From a bacterium (GTDB lineage Bacteria; SAR324; XYD2-FULL-50-16), in NCBI GenBank assembly GCA_018829445.1, contig JAHJTV010000073.1, positions 1-64,000 of the forward strand: a DNA stretch of 64,000 nucleotides, given 5' to 3'. Under the pieces are notes generated by a model that searched no databases, was not told where the DNA came from, and saw only the letters and a program-made list of their open reading frames with translations. Position numbers and translations under genes: made by a program. How positions within the stretch are numbered: the stretch's first letter is position 1; every line of letters begins with the position of its first letter. Of the stretch, positions 54,831 through 63,561 are shown one piece after another.

Positions 54831-55130
54831 GGTTAGCTTTTAAAAGTATTATGGAGCGTAATCTGTAATTACATTGATCCGATTCTATTGGACCAATGGG
54901 GCGTTGATTGTCAAATGGCTTTACATTAAAGCGACCGTATAGTGAATCATGAGACGCGAAACTTACCGCGTTCAAAAATGCGATTCCACCATAACTAAAA
55001 TCAGGTATTATTCTTTCCCCACCCTCAAAAAGGGAGCCCAGTAGAAGGGAAAGAAAGCATCAAATTTCTTTCACCTTCTTAATGAAAACACATCCACTTC
55101 AATAAATGGTTAATTGTAATCTTTCCCATT
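54831..55130. other. upstream region of the CHAT gene with a copied segment
   Basis: This 300-base stretch contains the promoter region of the CHAT gene. The part 54885-54930 (with GTTGATTGTCAAATG) matches 46470-46515, and 55008-55058 is a CHAT tail remnant. Confidence 0.6.
55008..55058 (-). pseudogene. CHAT C-terminal tail remnant (with stop codon)
   Basis: On the minus strand this reads FFPFYWAPFLRVGKE then TAA, very close to HPFYWAPFVMVGKE at the end of the intact protein. It lies just upstream of the intact gene, as if another CHAT gene once ended here in tandem. Confidence 0.75.
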
Positions 55131-57686
55131 CTAATCCCTCGAACTCAACCATCTGAAGATAATAAAGACGATCAGAAAGAGCAGTCCTGATGCCAGGGAG
55201 AAAACAGCGATAACTCCCCAGATGTTGGACATGATGGATTCAAGGAGTGGTGATTGACTGGTCAGGAGGGAAAACGGGTTTCGGCCCTTCTCATAGTTCC
55301 AGGTATTGTACTCCAGGCCGCCGGCAAAACCGGTTATCAGACTGAGCGGTGAAATGATGAAGGCGAAGAAGCCGAAGATCTTACTCTGCTTTGCGGATTC
55401 CTTTTTCTTGATGAATTCATCCAGTTCGGTGCAGCGGTCCTTGACCTCCTCGTAGATCTGGTTGATCTCCATGGCTTCCCTGATCTTGTAAAAAATATCC
55501 TGAATCGCCTTTTTGTTGCTGATCACCTGAAACCAGGAACTGGTGGTCATGTGCTGGATATCGTCCCTCAACTGGCTGATCTCGATAATGTCATTGCCCT
55601 TTCCTAAAAAGGGGACACTCTGTTTCAGCAATCCCAGAAGGCTCAGGTTGCGCTTTTCGTGGTACGCCCTTTCCGCCAGAACAATATCCATCCTGGATTT
55701 TGAGAGAATAAAGCGCTGGGCCATGACCATATTGAAGATAATGCGCGACGCTTCATGAGCCTGCCGATGTTCGCCGGCGTTGCCAACATTATCAAAATTC
55801 AGCAGAGAAGACGATGAACAGAAATAGTGCCGTTTTGAGGTGATATCTACTACCGTGAACTCGGTGACAATCCTCTCATCCGTGGGGAGGTTTTTATACA
55901 GCGGATTCTCGTCACAGACCATCATCTGCAAGGCACCACCGGTGGAGCGGCCATCGACAAGGTAGCCGCCCTCATAGTTAAAGCCGGTCAGTGTCGAACA
56001 AACATAATGCTTGTTAGGCATTTCCAATCGCTTAATGATTGCCGAAACAAGGTCGGGAATCTGTTTGTTGAATTGTCGTTCCCAGGCTCGCAATTGTTTT
56101 TGCAGCAACGCTGAAAAAGGCGTCAGGGAGATACATTGTTCCAACCATTGGGTATCCATTATTGAGGCCGATTTTTCGCGGGTTTGAATGATAATCTCAA
56201 AAAAGCCCAAACCATACTCATACTGATGAAACAGCAATTTGATGTCGGCGTCCTCCAAAAGTCGACGACTTTTTTTCAGACCTTTTTTCTGATTAAAGTT
56301 GATGGCAAAACTTTCGAATTCCCCAAATTCGGGTTGCAGTGTTAATTCAACACCGGATTGATATTCATAGCTGTTGAGTGTTGGCAACGGGTCTTCCATT
56401 CCGGTTATTTCAGATGTGGTAAAAATGCTTTCAACAAAAGGAAAAAACCATTTGAGGGCATTCCTATCCGGGGTCGAGGGGTGCCATTTTGATCTGTCCA
56501 GGGACAGCAGCTTGTGTAATTGTGGCGGTGTCCACAAAGGGATAAAAACGGAGGTGCCGACATAGGTAGGTTTGATCGTCTTCAGTGGGGCGCCAAAAGC
56601 CCACAAGGCTTCCAGAATATCATTCCATTCCAGATAAGATCCCTCTTTTGGTGTATCCACGATGGTGCGATTGGAATGCCGTTCATCATACCAGGGATCA
56701 TTATAATCATAGCCTTCCCGGGGATTATCTTTTGATCTATCCGGCAGAGCTTGTCGCTCGTGGGCGTCATCTTCCATGTGATCAAGCAGATCACTCAATC
56801 CTGCCAGATGGAAATCCTCATTTGGCTGAATGCTGATGACGTGCTCACTCATCTTGCCCCGGTTTTTGGATTCCCGTATATAAAGAACTTCAAAGCATTT
56901 TTCGCCTTCGTCTTTATAGACCATGGGATTTCGGGCAAAGAACTTAAACAGCTCCGATTGCGGATCAGTGACAGCCAGCAGGTTAACCCTTGCGAATCGA
57001 TTAGAGGATTTTGGTTTTCTTAAAGGCAGTTCAATCTCAAAGCGTTCGGTTCGTGGGATATCCTGGTACATATAGCGGTTAACTTCGTTGCTGAGAGCTT
57101 CTTCCTGTTGTACAATCTCAATCTCTTTTGGAATCAGATCCATAAAGCGGTGAAGGGAATCCATATCCTTGATTTTCCCTTTTTTTAAGACAGCCTGTAC
57201 CACTTCCCAGTATTTTTCCAGAGCAAACATATTCATTTCATGCAACTGCTCATCGTCGTACTGTGATCTGGCTAGGTATTTTGAAGCGGAAAAAAAGGCA
57301 TACAGGGATCTTAAGAAAGGGGGACGACAAATACCACTCTCGATTTCCTGGACATAGGCAGCTAACAGTTCCCACTGCGCCGATCGGATATCTTGTTTGC
57401 TCAGAGTAGCAGCTAGTGAAGCGGTTGCCAGATCCAAGGTCACAAATCCACGGACAGTGTGAATAACGATGGTCATCTCCCTGTCATCCGACAGCTTCAA
57501 AAGATCAAAATAGTGTCTGAGCGTCTGGGTGGTACTATTGAGCTTTGTTTTAAGCTCCTTTTGATCATGTTTCTGGCTGAAGGTATTCTTCTGCGGGGGT
57601 GATGCAAACCCGAAATAGACTTTGTTCTCGAAATCGGGTTCTGCAAACTGCTTAATGTCGGTGTTTTGAGAGAATTCGTATTTCAT
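55131..57686 (-). CDS. 851-residue membrane-anchored protein divergent from rtcR
   Basis: The first 780 residues look soluble and are not recognised; phrases include MTIVIHTVRGFVTLDLAT, FEVLYIRESKNRGKMSEH and LLPxL-type helices. The C-terminus has a coiled stretch (EEVKDRCTELDEFIKKKE) and two membrane helices (IFGFFAFIISPLSLITGF and IWGVIAVFSLASGLLFLIVF), a CorA-like layout but without the GMN motif. It is divergent from rtcR, and a sigma-54-like promoter lies upstream at 57984-57999. I infer that RtcR controls it; function is unknown. Confidence 0.8.
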   Translation of the reverse strand: MKYEFSQNTDIKQFAEPDFENKVYFGFASPPQKNTFSQKHDQKELKTKLNSTTQTLRHYFDLLKLSDDREMTIVIHTVRGFVTLDLATASLAATLSKQDIRSAQWELLAAYVQEIESGICRPPFLRSLYAFFSASKYLARSQYDDEQLHEMNMFALEKYWEVVQAVLKKGKIKDMDSLHRFMDLIPKEIEIVQQEEALSNEVNRYMYQDIPRTERFEIELPLRKPKSSNRFARVNLLAVTDPQSELFKFFARNPMVYKDEGEKCFEVLYIRESKNRGKMSEHVISIQPNEDFHLAGLSDLLDHMEDDAHERQALPDRSKDNPREGYDYNDPWYDERHSNRTIVDTPKEGSYLEWNDILEALWAFGAPLKTIKPTYVGTSVFIPLWTPPQLHKLLSLDRSKWHPSTPDRNALKWFFPFVESIFTTSEITGMEDPLPTLNSYEYQSGVELTLQPEFGEFESFAINFNQKKGLKKSRRLLEDADIKLLFHQYEYGLGFFEIIIQTREKSASIMDTQWLEQCISLTPFSALLQKQLRAWERQFNKQIPDLVSAIIKRLEMPNKHYVCSTLTGFNYEGGYLVDGRSTGGALQMMVCDENPLYKNLPTDERIVTEFTVVDITSKRHYFCSSSSLLNFDNVGNAGEHRQAHEASRIIFNMVMAQRFILSKSRMDIVLAERAYHEKRNLSLLGLLKQSVPFLGKGNDIIEISQLRDDIQHMTTSSWFQVISNKKAIQDIFYKIREAMEINQIYEEVKDRCTELDEFIKKKESAKQSKIFGFFAFIISPLSLITGFAGGLEYNTWNYEKGRNPFSLLTSQSPLLESIMSNIWGVIAVFSLASGLLFLIVFIIFRWLSSRD

Positions 57687-58134
57687 ATTTTTAGCGATTG
57701 GCGTTTAGCAATTAGCAAAAGACTTTTATGGATACAGTTTTTAATTATTTTTTGGTATATCGTCTTAGAGCCAAAACATTCCGGATCTCTACGGTGCTGG
57801 ATAGAAACCATTTTCCGGGTTTCAAAATTGGATCATCGAGGCACCAGTTTTTCCCATTGGAGATTAATCAAGTCCTTTGTATATTAATTTTGCAAAGATC
57901 CTACTGATAATTTTCAATATTGTGAATCTGTTTTTTGTTGCTGAAAACCGATGCTAAGGCTCACATCTTGTATCCTTATAATGAGCAACTAATATTCCAT
58001 TATATAAACTATTGTAATATTAAAGATTTATAAAATTATCGCTTTTTTGTTCTAGATTTGCGAATAGTATGGCTAGAAATTTATATAACACAGACAGTAG
58101 CCCTGGATTTTAATCACAATATGGAGGTCCGGAA
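57687..58134. other. divergent intergenic region between the 851-residue gene and rtcR
   Basis: About 450 bases, strongly AT-rich near 58000. Close to the start of the minus-strand gene is a small direct repeat (TTTAGCGATT and TTTAGCAATT, 57690-57713). A sigma-54-like box is described separately. I see no tRNA-like or Y-RNA-like fold by eye, though the 290-base untranslated leader could hide one. Confidence 0.45.
57984..57999 (-). promoter_or_regulatory. sigma-54-like promoter toward the 851-residue gene
   Basis: On the minus strand the sequence reads TGGAATATTAGTTGCT. The GG and GC are ten bases apart, as in TGGCAC-N5-TTGCW; the -12 box TTGCT is perfect and the -24 box TGGAAT matches partly. 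It would give a leader of about 290 bases. It was found by eye among AT-rich sequence, so chance is possible. Confidence 0.5.
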
Positions 58135-58212
58135 ATGTTTTCCCAAATCAGGGTACTGGTAACAAAAGAAAATGTTCCCCAGAGGGAAAAACTTTTCCGG
58201 ATTAGGATATAA
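58135..58212 (+). CDS. possible 25-residue leader peptide or small protein ahead of rtcR
   Basis: ATG at 58135 is preceded by a strong GGAGG (58124-58128). The frame, MFSQIRVLVTKENVPQREKL and then FRIRI, ends in TAA at 58212, 13 bases before the rtcR start. The peptide is basic and unlike anything I know. It may be a leader that couples translation to rtcR, or it may be chance. Confidence 0.35.
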   Translation: MFSQIRVLVTKENVPQREKLFRIRI

Positions 58213-58225
58213 CAGGAGAAATCCA

Positions 58226-59824
58226 ATGATAGTTGAAAAAATTACAAACAAGAAAAAGGTGCTCATCGGATTTGCCGGACCAAAACTGGACAAAAAAACA
58301 TCTGAATGGCGTCCTACAATAGAGGTAGTCAATCTGAAAGAAATAAAATTTGACCGGGTTGAGTTGCTTTACGGTAATCGTAGAACCAAAAACTTCACGC
58401 TGTCTTTGAGGGAGGAGGTTGAGTCATTGCATCCGGGAATCAAAGTAAACACGCACCTGGTAAAAATTGGTGACCCCTGGGACTTTGAAAAAGTCTATGA
58501 AGGATTAAAGGAATTTTCGATCAATTATGATTTTAAACCGGACAAAGAGGAATACTATATTCATACCACGACCGGTACTCACGTTGTTCAAATCTGTCTT
58601 TACCTTTTTACCTCATCCCGCCACTTCCCCGGTATGCTCATCCAGGTCATTCCGACAGACGATAATAAGAAAGCGTCCGGGAAACCTTACAGTGTTATTG
58701 ATCTTGAACTTGCCAGGTACGATCTGATCACAGCGCTTTTTCATGAAGAGCACCAGGGAAACGTCGAGTTTCTTAAAGATGGCATTGAAACCAAAAGCCC
58801 GCTTTATAACAAGATGATTGAGGAATTGGAATACGTTTCTGTCCGCAGCAAACACCCAATTCTGCTTATGGGCGCAACTGGTGTTGGAAAGTCCAAGCTG
58901 GCCCGACGTATTTTTGAATTGAAATTGGGCCTGGGTCAGTTTGGCAAAAAAACGAATTTCATCGCCGTCAATTGTGCCACACTGCGTGGAGACACCGTCC
59001 GTTCCGAGCTTTTCGGGCATGTAAAAGGCTCTTTTACCGGGGCGACTGATAAGCATGATGGCCATCTGAAAAAAGCAGATAACGGGATTTTATTTCTGGA
59101 TGAGATCGGAGAGCTGCCATTGGAAGTTCAAGCTGACCTGTTAACGGCTCTTGAAGAAAAAAGTTTTTTACCCGTGGGTTCATCCGATGCCGTGTTTAGC
59201 GATTTTCAGTTGATTGCCGGAACTAATAAGGACCTATATAGGGCCGTTCGGGAGGGTAGCTTTCGCCAGGACCTGCTTGCCAGAATTGACCTTTGGGCGT
59301 ATATCCTGCCTGACCTTAAAAGCAGACCGGAGGATATTGAGCCCAACATCGATTTTGAACTGCGAGGATTTAGTGAAAACAAAAAATTTGTGCAGATCCG
59401 TTTTGAACCCAAAGCCAGAAAACAGTTTTTAACCTTTTCAAAGCAGAAAGCCCCCTGGCCCGGAAACTTCAGAGATCTCAAGAAAGCGGTGATTCGTATG
59501 TGCACCCTATCAGATAAGGGGCGAATAACAGAGCCGGTTGTTAATGAAGAGATTAATCGTTTAAACCTGTCCTGGAAGAAGCTGGAAAGAGGCACCGCAC
59601 AGGATGAGACGGCTCCCGTTGATATGATCCGATTTCGGGAGCTGGATCTTTTTGATCAGATCCAGTTGGAAGGTGTGATAAAAGTATGCAGGCAGTTTTC
59701 TACGGCGGCGGAGGCCGGGAGGGCATTATTCTCCCGGTCAAGATCCGGTAAAAACGACTCTGACCGGTTGAGCAAGTATTTGAAACGATTTGAACTTGAC
59801 TGGGAACAGGTCAAATCGTTATAG
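58226..59824 (+). CDS. rtcR: RtcR, CARF-domain sigma-54 transcriptional activator
   Basis: From ATG at 58226, with AGGAG eight bases ahead, the product has 532 residues and matches E. coli RtcR throughout as I remember it. The N-terminal CARF-like domain has VLIGFAGPKLD, DPWDFEKVYEGL and HTTTGTHVVQICLYL. The AAA+ domain has GATGVGKSKLARRIFELK, NCATLRGDT, LFGHVKGSFTGAT, LFLDEIGEL and the C-terminal helix-turn-helix region. The sigma-54 contact loop is GSFTGA rather than GAFTGA. In E. coli it controls the RNA-repair genes rtcBA on sensing cyclic or 2',3'-cyclic RNA signals; here neither rtcB nor rtcA is near. It ends overlapping the protease gene by 6 bases. Confidence 0.95.
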   Translation: MIVEKITNKKKVLIGFAGPKLDKKTSEWRPTIEVVNLKEIKFDRVELLYGNRRTKNFTLSLREEVESLHPGIKVNTHLVKIGDPWDFEKVYEGLKEFSINYDFKPDKEEYYIHTTTGTHVVQICLYLFTSSRHFPGMLIQVIPTDDNKKASGKPYSVIDLELARYDLITALFHEEHQGNVEFLKDGIETKSPLYNKMIEELEYVSVRSKHPILLMGATGVGKSKLARRIFELKLGLGQFGKKTNFIAVNCATLRGDTVRSELFGHVKGSFTGATDKHDGHLKKADNGILFLDEIGELPLEVQADLLTALEEKSFLPVGSSDAVFSDFQLIAGTNKDLYRAVREGSFRQDLLARIDLWAYILPDLKSRPEDIEPNIDFELRGFSENKKFVQIRFEPKARKQFLTFSKQKAPWPGNFRDLKKAVIRMCTLSDKGRITEPVVNEEINRLNLSWKKLERGTAQDETAPVDMIRFRELDLFDQIQLEGVIKVCRQFSTAAEAGRALFSRSRSGKNDSDRLSKYLKRFELDWEQVKSL

Positions 59825-61345
59825 ATTGACCCGGATTGTCCAGGGCCCCTGGATAATATCAGATCCGGAGCTGAAATCGAAGATCTCGATTTTTTGTGAA
59901 TTAAAAACAACTGCCAGTTTGAAATCTTTGACAGGAGGAACCGATATTATCGCTTGTCCCTCCTTATCAATCATGACGACTGATGCGAAAAATTCACCAG
60001 AGATTATTGTTTGCAGGAATCGCTTTTGCTGAGGATTCAAAGCGGCGAAAAAATCATCTTCTGTTGACGCTACAAGTGCTTTGACCGTATTAAAATCCAT
60101 TCCGAAATGGGATGCCAAATCCATGATGCTTACTCCCTGTGCGGCCGCCATTTTTATTGCAAAAAATACCTTTATCCCCTCTTCAAACTGAATGTACTGG
60201 GCTGCTTCGGCAATGGGGATATTGTTTCCAAAAACCAGTAAACCGGTGTTTTTTATTTTAACAGCTTCATTGTACCGGCTGCAAATATTAAAACCGGCAT
60301 AAATCCTGTTTTTATAAGGATCTGTTGACGGATCTGCTTTGAGCCAATTATTGGGGATGCCGGGCAACTCATGCGTATTCGCCCAAAGCTGAACAGCAGC
60401 AATCGGATATCCCCAATAGGTATTGGGTTGAGCGGATGAGACTGAGCGTCCGGTTCCCAAGTCAGGTTTGCTCCATGTATTTATTCCGATCAATTTATCC
60501 TTATAAAAAAGACCGCCTCCGCTGTTGCCGCCTGCTATAAAGGCAGTATGTAAAATGTGGGATCGCGTATTGCTTTCCGGGCCCAGGTATTCTCCGGATG
60601 TAATCGCAGGAAAATCCTGGGGGCCGATTCCGGGAAAACCGATACTTCGAATCTTCGGATCATGGATTGATACATCAAACGGATTCTCCATTTGAACATA
60701 GGGAAAACGATCCGAATCTGATATCTCATTGAGTTTTTGCGGGAGTCCCTTTTCCAAATCCATCTTGGCGTGTGATACAATTTTCAGGATAGCACGATCC
60801 CTATTGAAATTCATGAAATCATCATCAACATAAAAAGTCTTGGCAAGATATTCCAGGCTTGACCTCCTGACATTTTTTCTGAGGTCTTCTTCTTTGGTCA
60901 TAGAGACCCACATAAATCCGGTATCGACAGGGATAGCGACCGCTTTTACGGAAATCCCGTTTTTGATAACCGGTTTGGCGTCAGCACCGGATATCTGCTG
61001 GGTTCTGATTCCAAACTGTCCGGTATCGTTTGCAACATGGGCATTGGAAAAAATCCAACCGTCAGGATTGACAATTACACCTGATCCCACGTGTTGAAAA
61101 ACACGCTCCCTCTTGATGACCTTTCCTCCTCCGAAGTCAACCGTATCATAATTGACTTTGACGATATGATTGTCAGGCATATTTTCGACGATGAAATAGT
61201 CGTAAACCTTACCCAGTTTTACCACAGCCGCAATTGTCCGGTCCGAGACCCAGTCCGGGGATTGTTGAGCAGGAACTGCAAATGGTAGAATGCTAATAGC
61301 CAGAAATGTCAGCACGATTTTTATGGAATTCCGTTTATTTCCCAT
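59819..61345 (-). CDS. exported trypsin-like serine protease
   Basis: The 508-residue product has a signal peptide (IVLTFLAISILPFAVPA) and a trypsin-like domain with His103 in FSNAHVAN, a likely Asp183 in NRDRAILKI and Ser275 in AGGNSGGGLFYKDKLIGINTW. About 190 further residues form a C-terminal region without a PDZ. It is the last gene of the operon, one base after the PrsW-like gene's stop. It should act in the periplasm. Substrate unknown. Confidence 0.88.
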   Translation of the reverse strand: MGNKRNSIKIVLTFLAISILPFAVPAQQSPDWVSDRTIAAVVKLGKVYDYFIVENMPDNHIVKVNYDTVDFGGGKVIKRERVFQHVGSGVIVNPDGWIFSNAHVANDTGQFGIRTQQISGADAKPVIKNGISVKAVAIPVDTGFMWVSMTKEEDLRKNVRRSSLEYLAKTFYVDDDFMNFNRDRAILKIVSHAKMDLEKGLPQKLNEISDSDRFPYVQMENPFDVSIHDPKIRSIGFPGIGPQDFPAITSGEYLGPESNTRSHILHTAFIAGGNSGGGLFYKDKLIGINTWSKPDLGTGRSVSSAQPNTYWGYPIAAVQLWANTHELPGIPNNWLKADPSTDPYKNRIYAGFNICSRYNEAVKIKNTGLLVFGNNIPIAEAAQYIQFEEGIKVFFAIKMAAAQGVSIMDLASHFGMDFNTVKALVASTEDDFFAALNPQQKRFLQTIISGEFFASVVMIDKEGQAIISVPPVKDFKLAVVFNSQKIEIFDFSSGSDIIQGPWTIRVNL

Positions 61346-61346
61346 T

Positions 61347-62690
61347 TTACACCTCCCATCTCAAGCTTTTTAAAATGCGTTTTGCCAGATTCAGATTCCC
61401 AACTCCCGTTGGAGCCGGGCTTTCTATGCTGATGATTGACTTGCGATTATCCTTATAGGCGCATAATTGGAGAATATTAGCACTGAAGGCGCTTTTTCGG
61501 GAATCATCCAGATAGACGATCTGCTGCAACTCCCTTTTCTCGATGTCATATCCGCCAAAATTCAGATTGGTATTGAGTGGTTTAATCGGGATTAAGGATG
61601 ACATTTTGTCATTATTAAACGTGATAATCTTCAGGAACATGGGATATCGTTCTCCTTTTATCCGTTTGCTGAAAATAAGCATGTTATCTTTCTGACCAAC
61701 AAACTGAAAGGAAACAGGTAATTCAAAAGATAAGGAATCATCTGGCGCTGTGAACATTCTGTCCTTTTCATAACCGGATCGAAACCAGATTCCCAAGGTC
61801 AATAGAATGATTAAGGCAGTGACAGATATCCTGTCCGGAAAAAATCCCAGATGTTTCATCTTTTTTTTGTCGTATTGTTTCAGTGATCTTTGGATCAATA
61901 CAAAGGTAATTGCAAGCAGCAGAACTGAAAACACAAGCGTCAGTCCGATGGAAACCAGGTCGGAATTAATAGTGATATCCAGTTTAAACCATTCGTTCAC
62001 ATAAGCATAACCGCAAAAAATAAGCAGTGATATCACCAAAGAATACAGAAAATATTTTGTTGTCTGTTTGGGGTTAAAACGGGCAATTCCAAAATAATAG
62101 CCAATAAAGGCGCTTAAGGAACTGTAGATCGCAAGGCGAAGAATCAGGGAAAATACAAGGTAGTAGAGAGAAGCTTCGCCGATTGTGAAGATATCATACA
62201 GCGTTGCGGTCAAAGCGTAGCCGATACCTGCAAAAGCTCCATACATCATCCCATCTACCGGCTCGTCAAATTCTTTTGAGGGATAAAAAACATAACGGAC
62301 AATGAAATAGATGCTTACAGCCGGAATAACGCCATTGACGAAAAGCGTTTGGGCAATGGGCAGTCGCACCGCATTCAACGACCAGGTATCGGTATTAAAG
62401 ATAACAACACCTAAAAATCTGTTGAAGACGATAAAACCCACTATACCGGAAAAAAAAGCCAGTGCAACCATAGGTGTCGGCTCCGGATCTTCCCTGTCCA
62501 GCACATAAAAGAACGATAACCAGATCAAAGCCGGGACCAATCCGGCGAAGAGAACCGTCAGGGTTCCCATGACAGTTTCCGTGCTGAGTAAAACGCCTCG
62601 TACAAAAAAATGAAAAAGGGCGAATATGATTATTAACCCAAGGATGTTAAACAATCCCATATTAATAAGGTTACGTTTTCCTCGATTCAT
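61347..62690 (-). CDS. PrsW-like membrane protein lacking the catalytic glutamate pair
   Basis: From ATG at 62690 (GGGAG eight bases ahead) the product has 447 residues. It has the PrsW-like landmarks WLSFFYVLDREDPEP and EFDEPVDGMMYGAFAGIGYALTAT, but the segment that should hold EExxxK reads VNGVIPAVSIYFIVRYV. The later SIEN and GHA motifs are also missing, so it is probably not an active protease. About nine helices precede a soluble C-terminal domain of about 140 residues (ERYPMFLKIITFNN...). A start at 62711 would add seven residues. One base separates it from the protease gene. Confidence 0.8.
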   Translation of the reverse strand: MNRGKRNLINMGLFNILGLIIIFALFHFFVRGVLLSTETVMGTLTVLFAGLVPALIWLSFFYVLDREDPEPTPMVALAFFSGIVGFIVFNRFLGVVIFNTDTWSLNAVRLPIAQTLFVNGVIPAVSIYFIVRYVFYPSKEFDEPVDGMMYGAFAGIGYALTATLYDIFTIGEASLYYLVFSLILRLAIYSSLSAFIGYYFGIARFNPKQTTKYFLYSLVISLLIFCGYAYVNEWFKLDITINSDLVSIGLTLVFSVLLLAITFVLIQRSLKQYDKKKMKHLGFFPDRISVTALIILLTLGIWFRSGYEKDRMFTAPDDSLSFELPVSFQFVGQKDNMLIFSKRIKGERYPMFLKIITFNNDKMSSLIPIKPLNTNLNFGGYDIEKRELQQIVYLDDSRKSAFSANILQLCAYKDNRKSIISIESPAPTGVGNLNLAKRILKSLRWEV

Positions 62691-62722
62691 TAATATCTCC
62701 CGGTGATTCATTCGAGTTATTC

Positions 62723-62754
62723 AATTCGGAACGCCATCTATTGCGTTCCGAATT
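62723..62754 (-). other. 12-base perfect inverted repeat between the vWA and PrsW-like genes
   Basis: AATTCGGAACGC (62723-62734), an 8-base loop, then the exact complement GCGTTCCGAATT (62743-62754). It lies in a 194-base gap inside an otherwise tight operon. No T-run follows on either strand, so it may be a processing site, an operator or a weak terminator. Confidence 0.55.
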
Positions 62755-62884
62755 CGTACCTGCTGAAGCAGAAAAATCCTATATAGGGGGTATCACGGTT
62801 TAATGATGGGATTTTAAACGTCGATATAATCGAGAACAGGAGAATCAAAGGATTCCCCTAAATATCCCCACTATCCAATGATTG

Positions 62885-63541
62885 TTATTGATTTCCAATT
62901 ATTTCGCTTAATAGTACCAGTAGTGCGTAGAACTCCTCAACGTTGCTGATGTTCTGTACATGGTCGGCAAAACTGTTGAATTCACCCACATTTGCCGAAC
63001 CAATACCGACAACGGCCAGGTAGATTTCGTTATTTGGGAACAGCTGTTTGATGATTCGTTTATGATCGTTTGGAGAATCTGTGTCTTCGCCATCTGTCAT
63101 CAGGATTAAAAATTTTGGAAAACTTCTTCCGAGCGCCTTTTCGGCTTGTAAGAGCTCATTAGCTCCCCTGGCAATTGCAGTGTAAATAGCCGTGGAGCCC
63201 AAACCGGGATGAGAAGCATTATTTAACACGAATTTTAATTCCTCGATGTCGTTGTAATGTGAGCAGTTGTAAAACGGTGTCGATAGGAATTTATCTTGTG
63301 ATCCGAACCAGGAGATCGAGATAAACTCTGCTGTTTCTCCCGGATGGAGCTGAGATCTTTCATAAAGGACATTTACAAATTCAGCAACACTGGCGTCCGT
63401 TGCCCGAAAATCCTGCTCACTTACTGAACCGGATGCGTCGATAATCACTTTATACATTAACGGCTCGTATCCAAAAGCCTGTTGAGCCCCAAACAGGAAA
63501 CAGATGGAGCAAATCAACAATAGTGTTTTATTCAGTTTCAT
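62885..63541 (-). CDS. exported vWA-domain protein
   Basis: The 218-residue protein has a signal peptide (LLICSICFLFGAQQAFG) followed by one vWA domain. It has an intact MIDAS: YKVIIDASGSVSEQD, the Thr in GLGSTAIYTAI and the Asp in FLILMTDGEDTD. It should bind a metal and a protein partner in the periplasm. In this operon it may act with the trypsin-like protease and the PrsW-like protein. It starts 20 bases after the next upstream gene's stop. Confidence 0.9.
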   Translation of the reverse strand: MKLNKTLLLICSICFLFGAQQAFGYEPLMYKVIIDASGSVSEQDFRATDASVAEFVNVLYERSQLHPGETAEFISISWFGSQDKFLSTPFYNCSHYNDIEELKFVLNNASHPGLGSTAIYTAIARGANELLQAEKALGRSFPKFLILMTDGEDTDSPNDHKRIIKQLFPNNEIYLAVVGIGSANVGEFNSFADHVQNISNVEEFYALLVLLSEIIGNQ

Positions 63542-63561
63542 TATTTTCTCCTGGAGTCGGG

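Noticed and set aside
57957..57973. Plus-strand sigma-54-like box AGGCTCACATCTTGTA toward rtcR
   Set aside because: Spacing fits but the GC at -12 is GT and other positions differ; rtcR itself is usually driven by another sigma factor.
58172..58225. Longer rtcR start at 58172
   Set aside because: The 18 added residues are not in RtcR as I know it and the ATG at 58226 has a good AGGAG.
58226..59824. CRISPR link suggested by the CARF domain
   Set aside because: No repeat-spacer array or cas gene is seen anywhere in the window; CARF is normal for RtcR.
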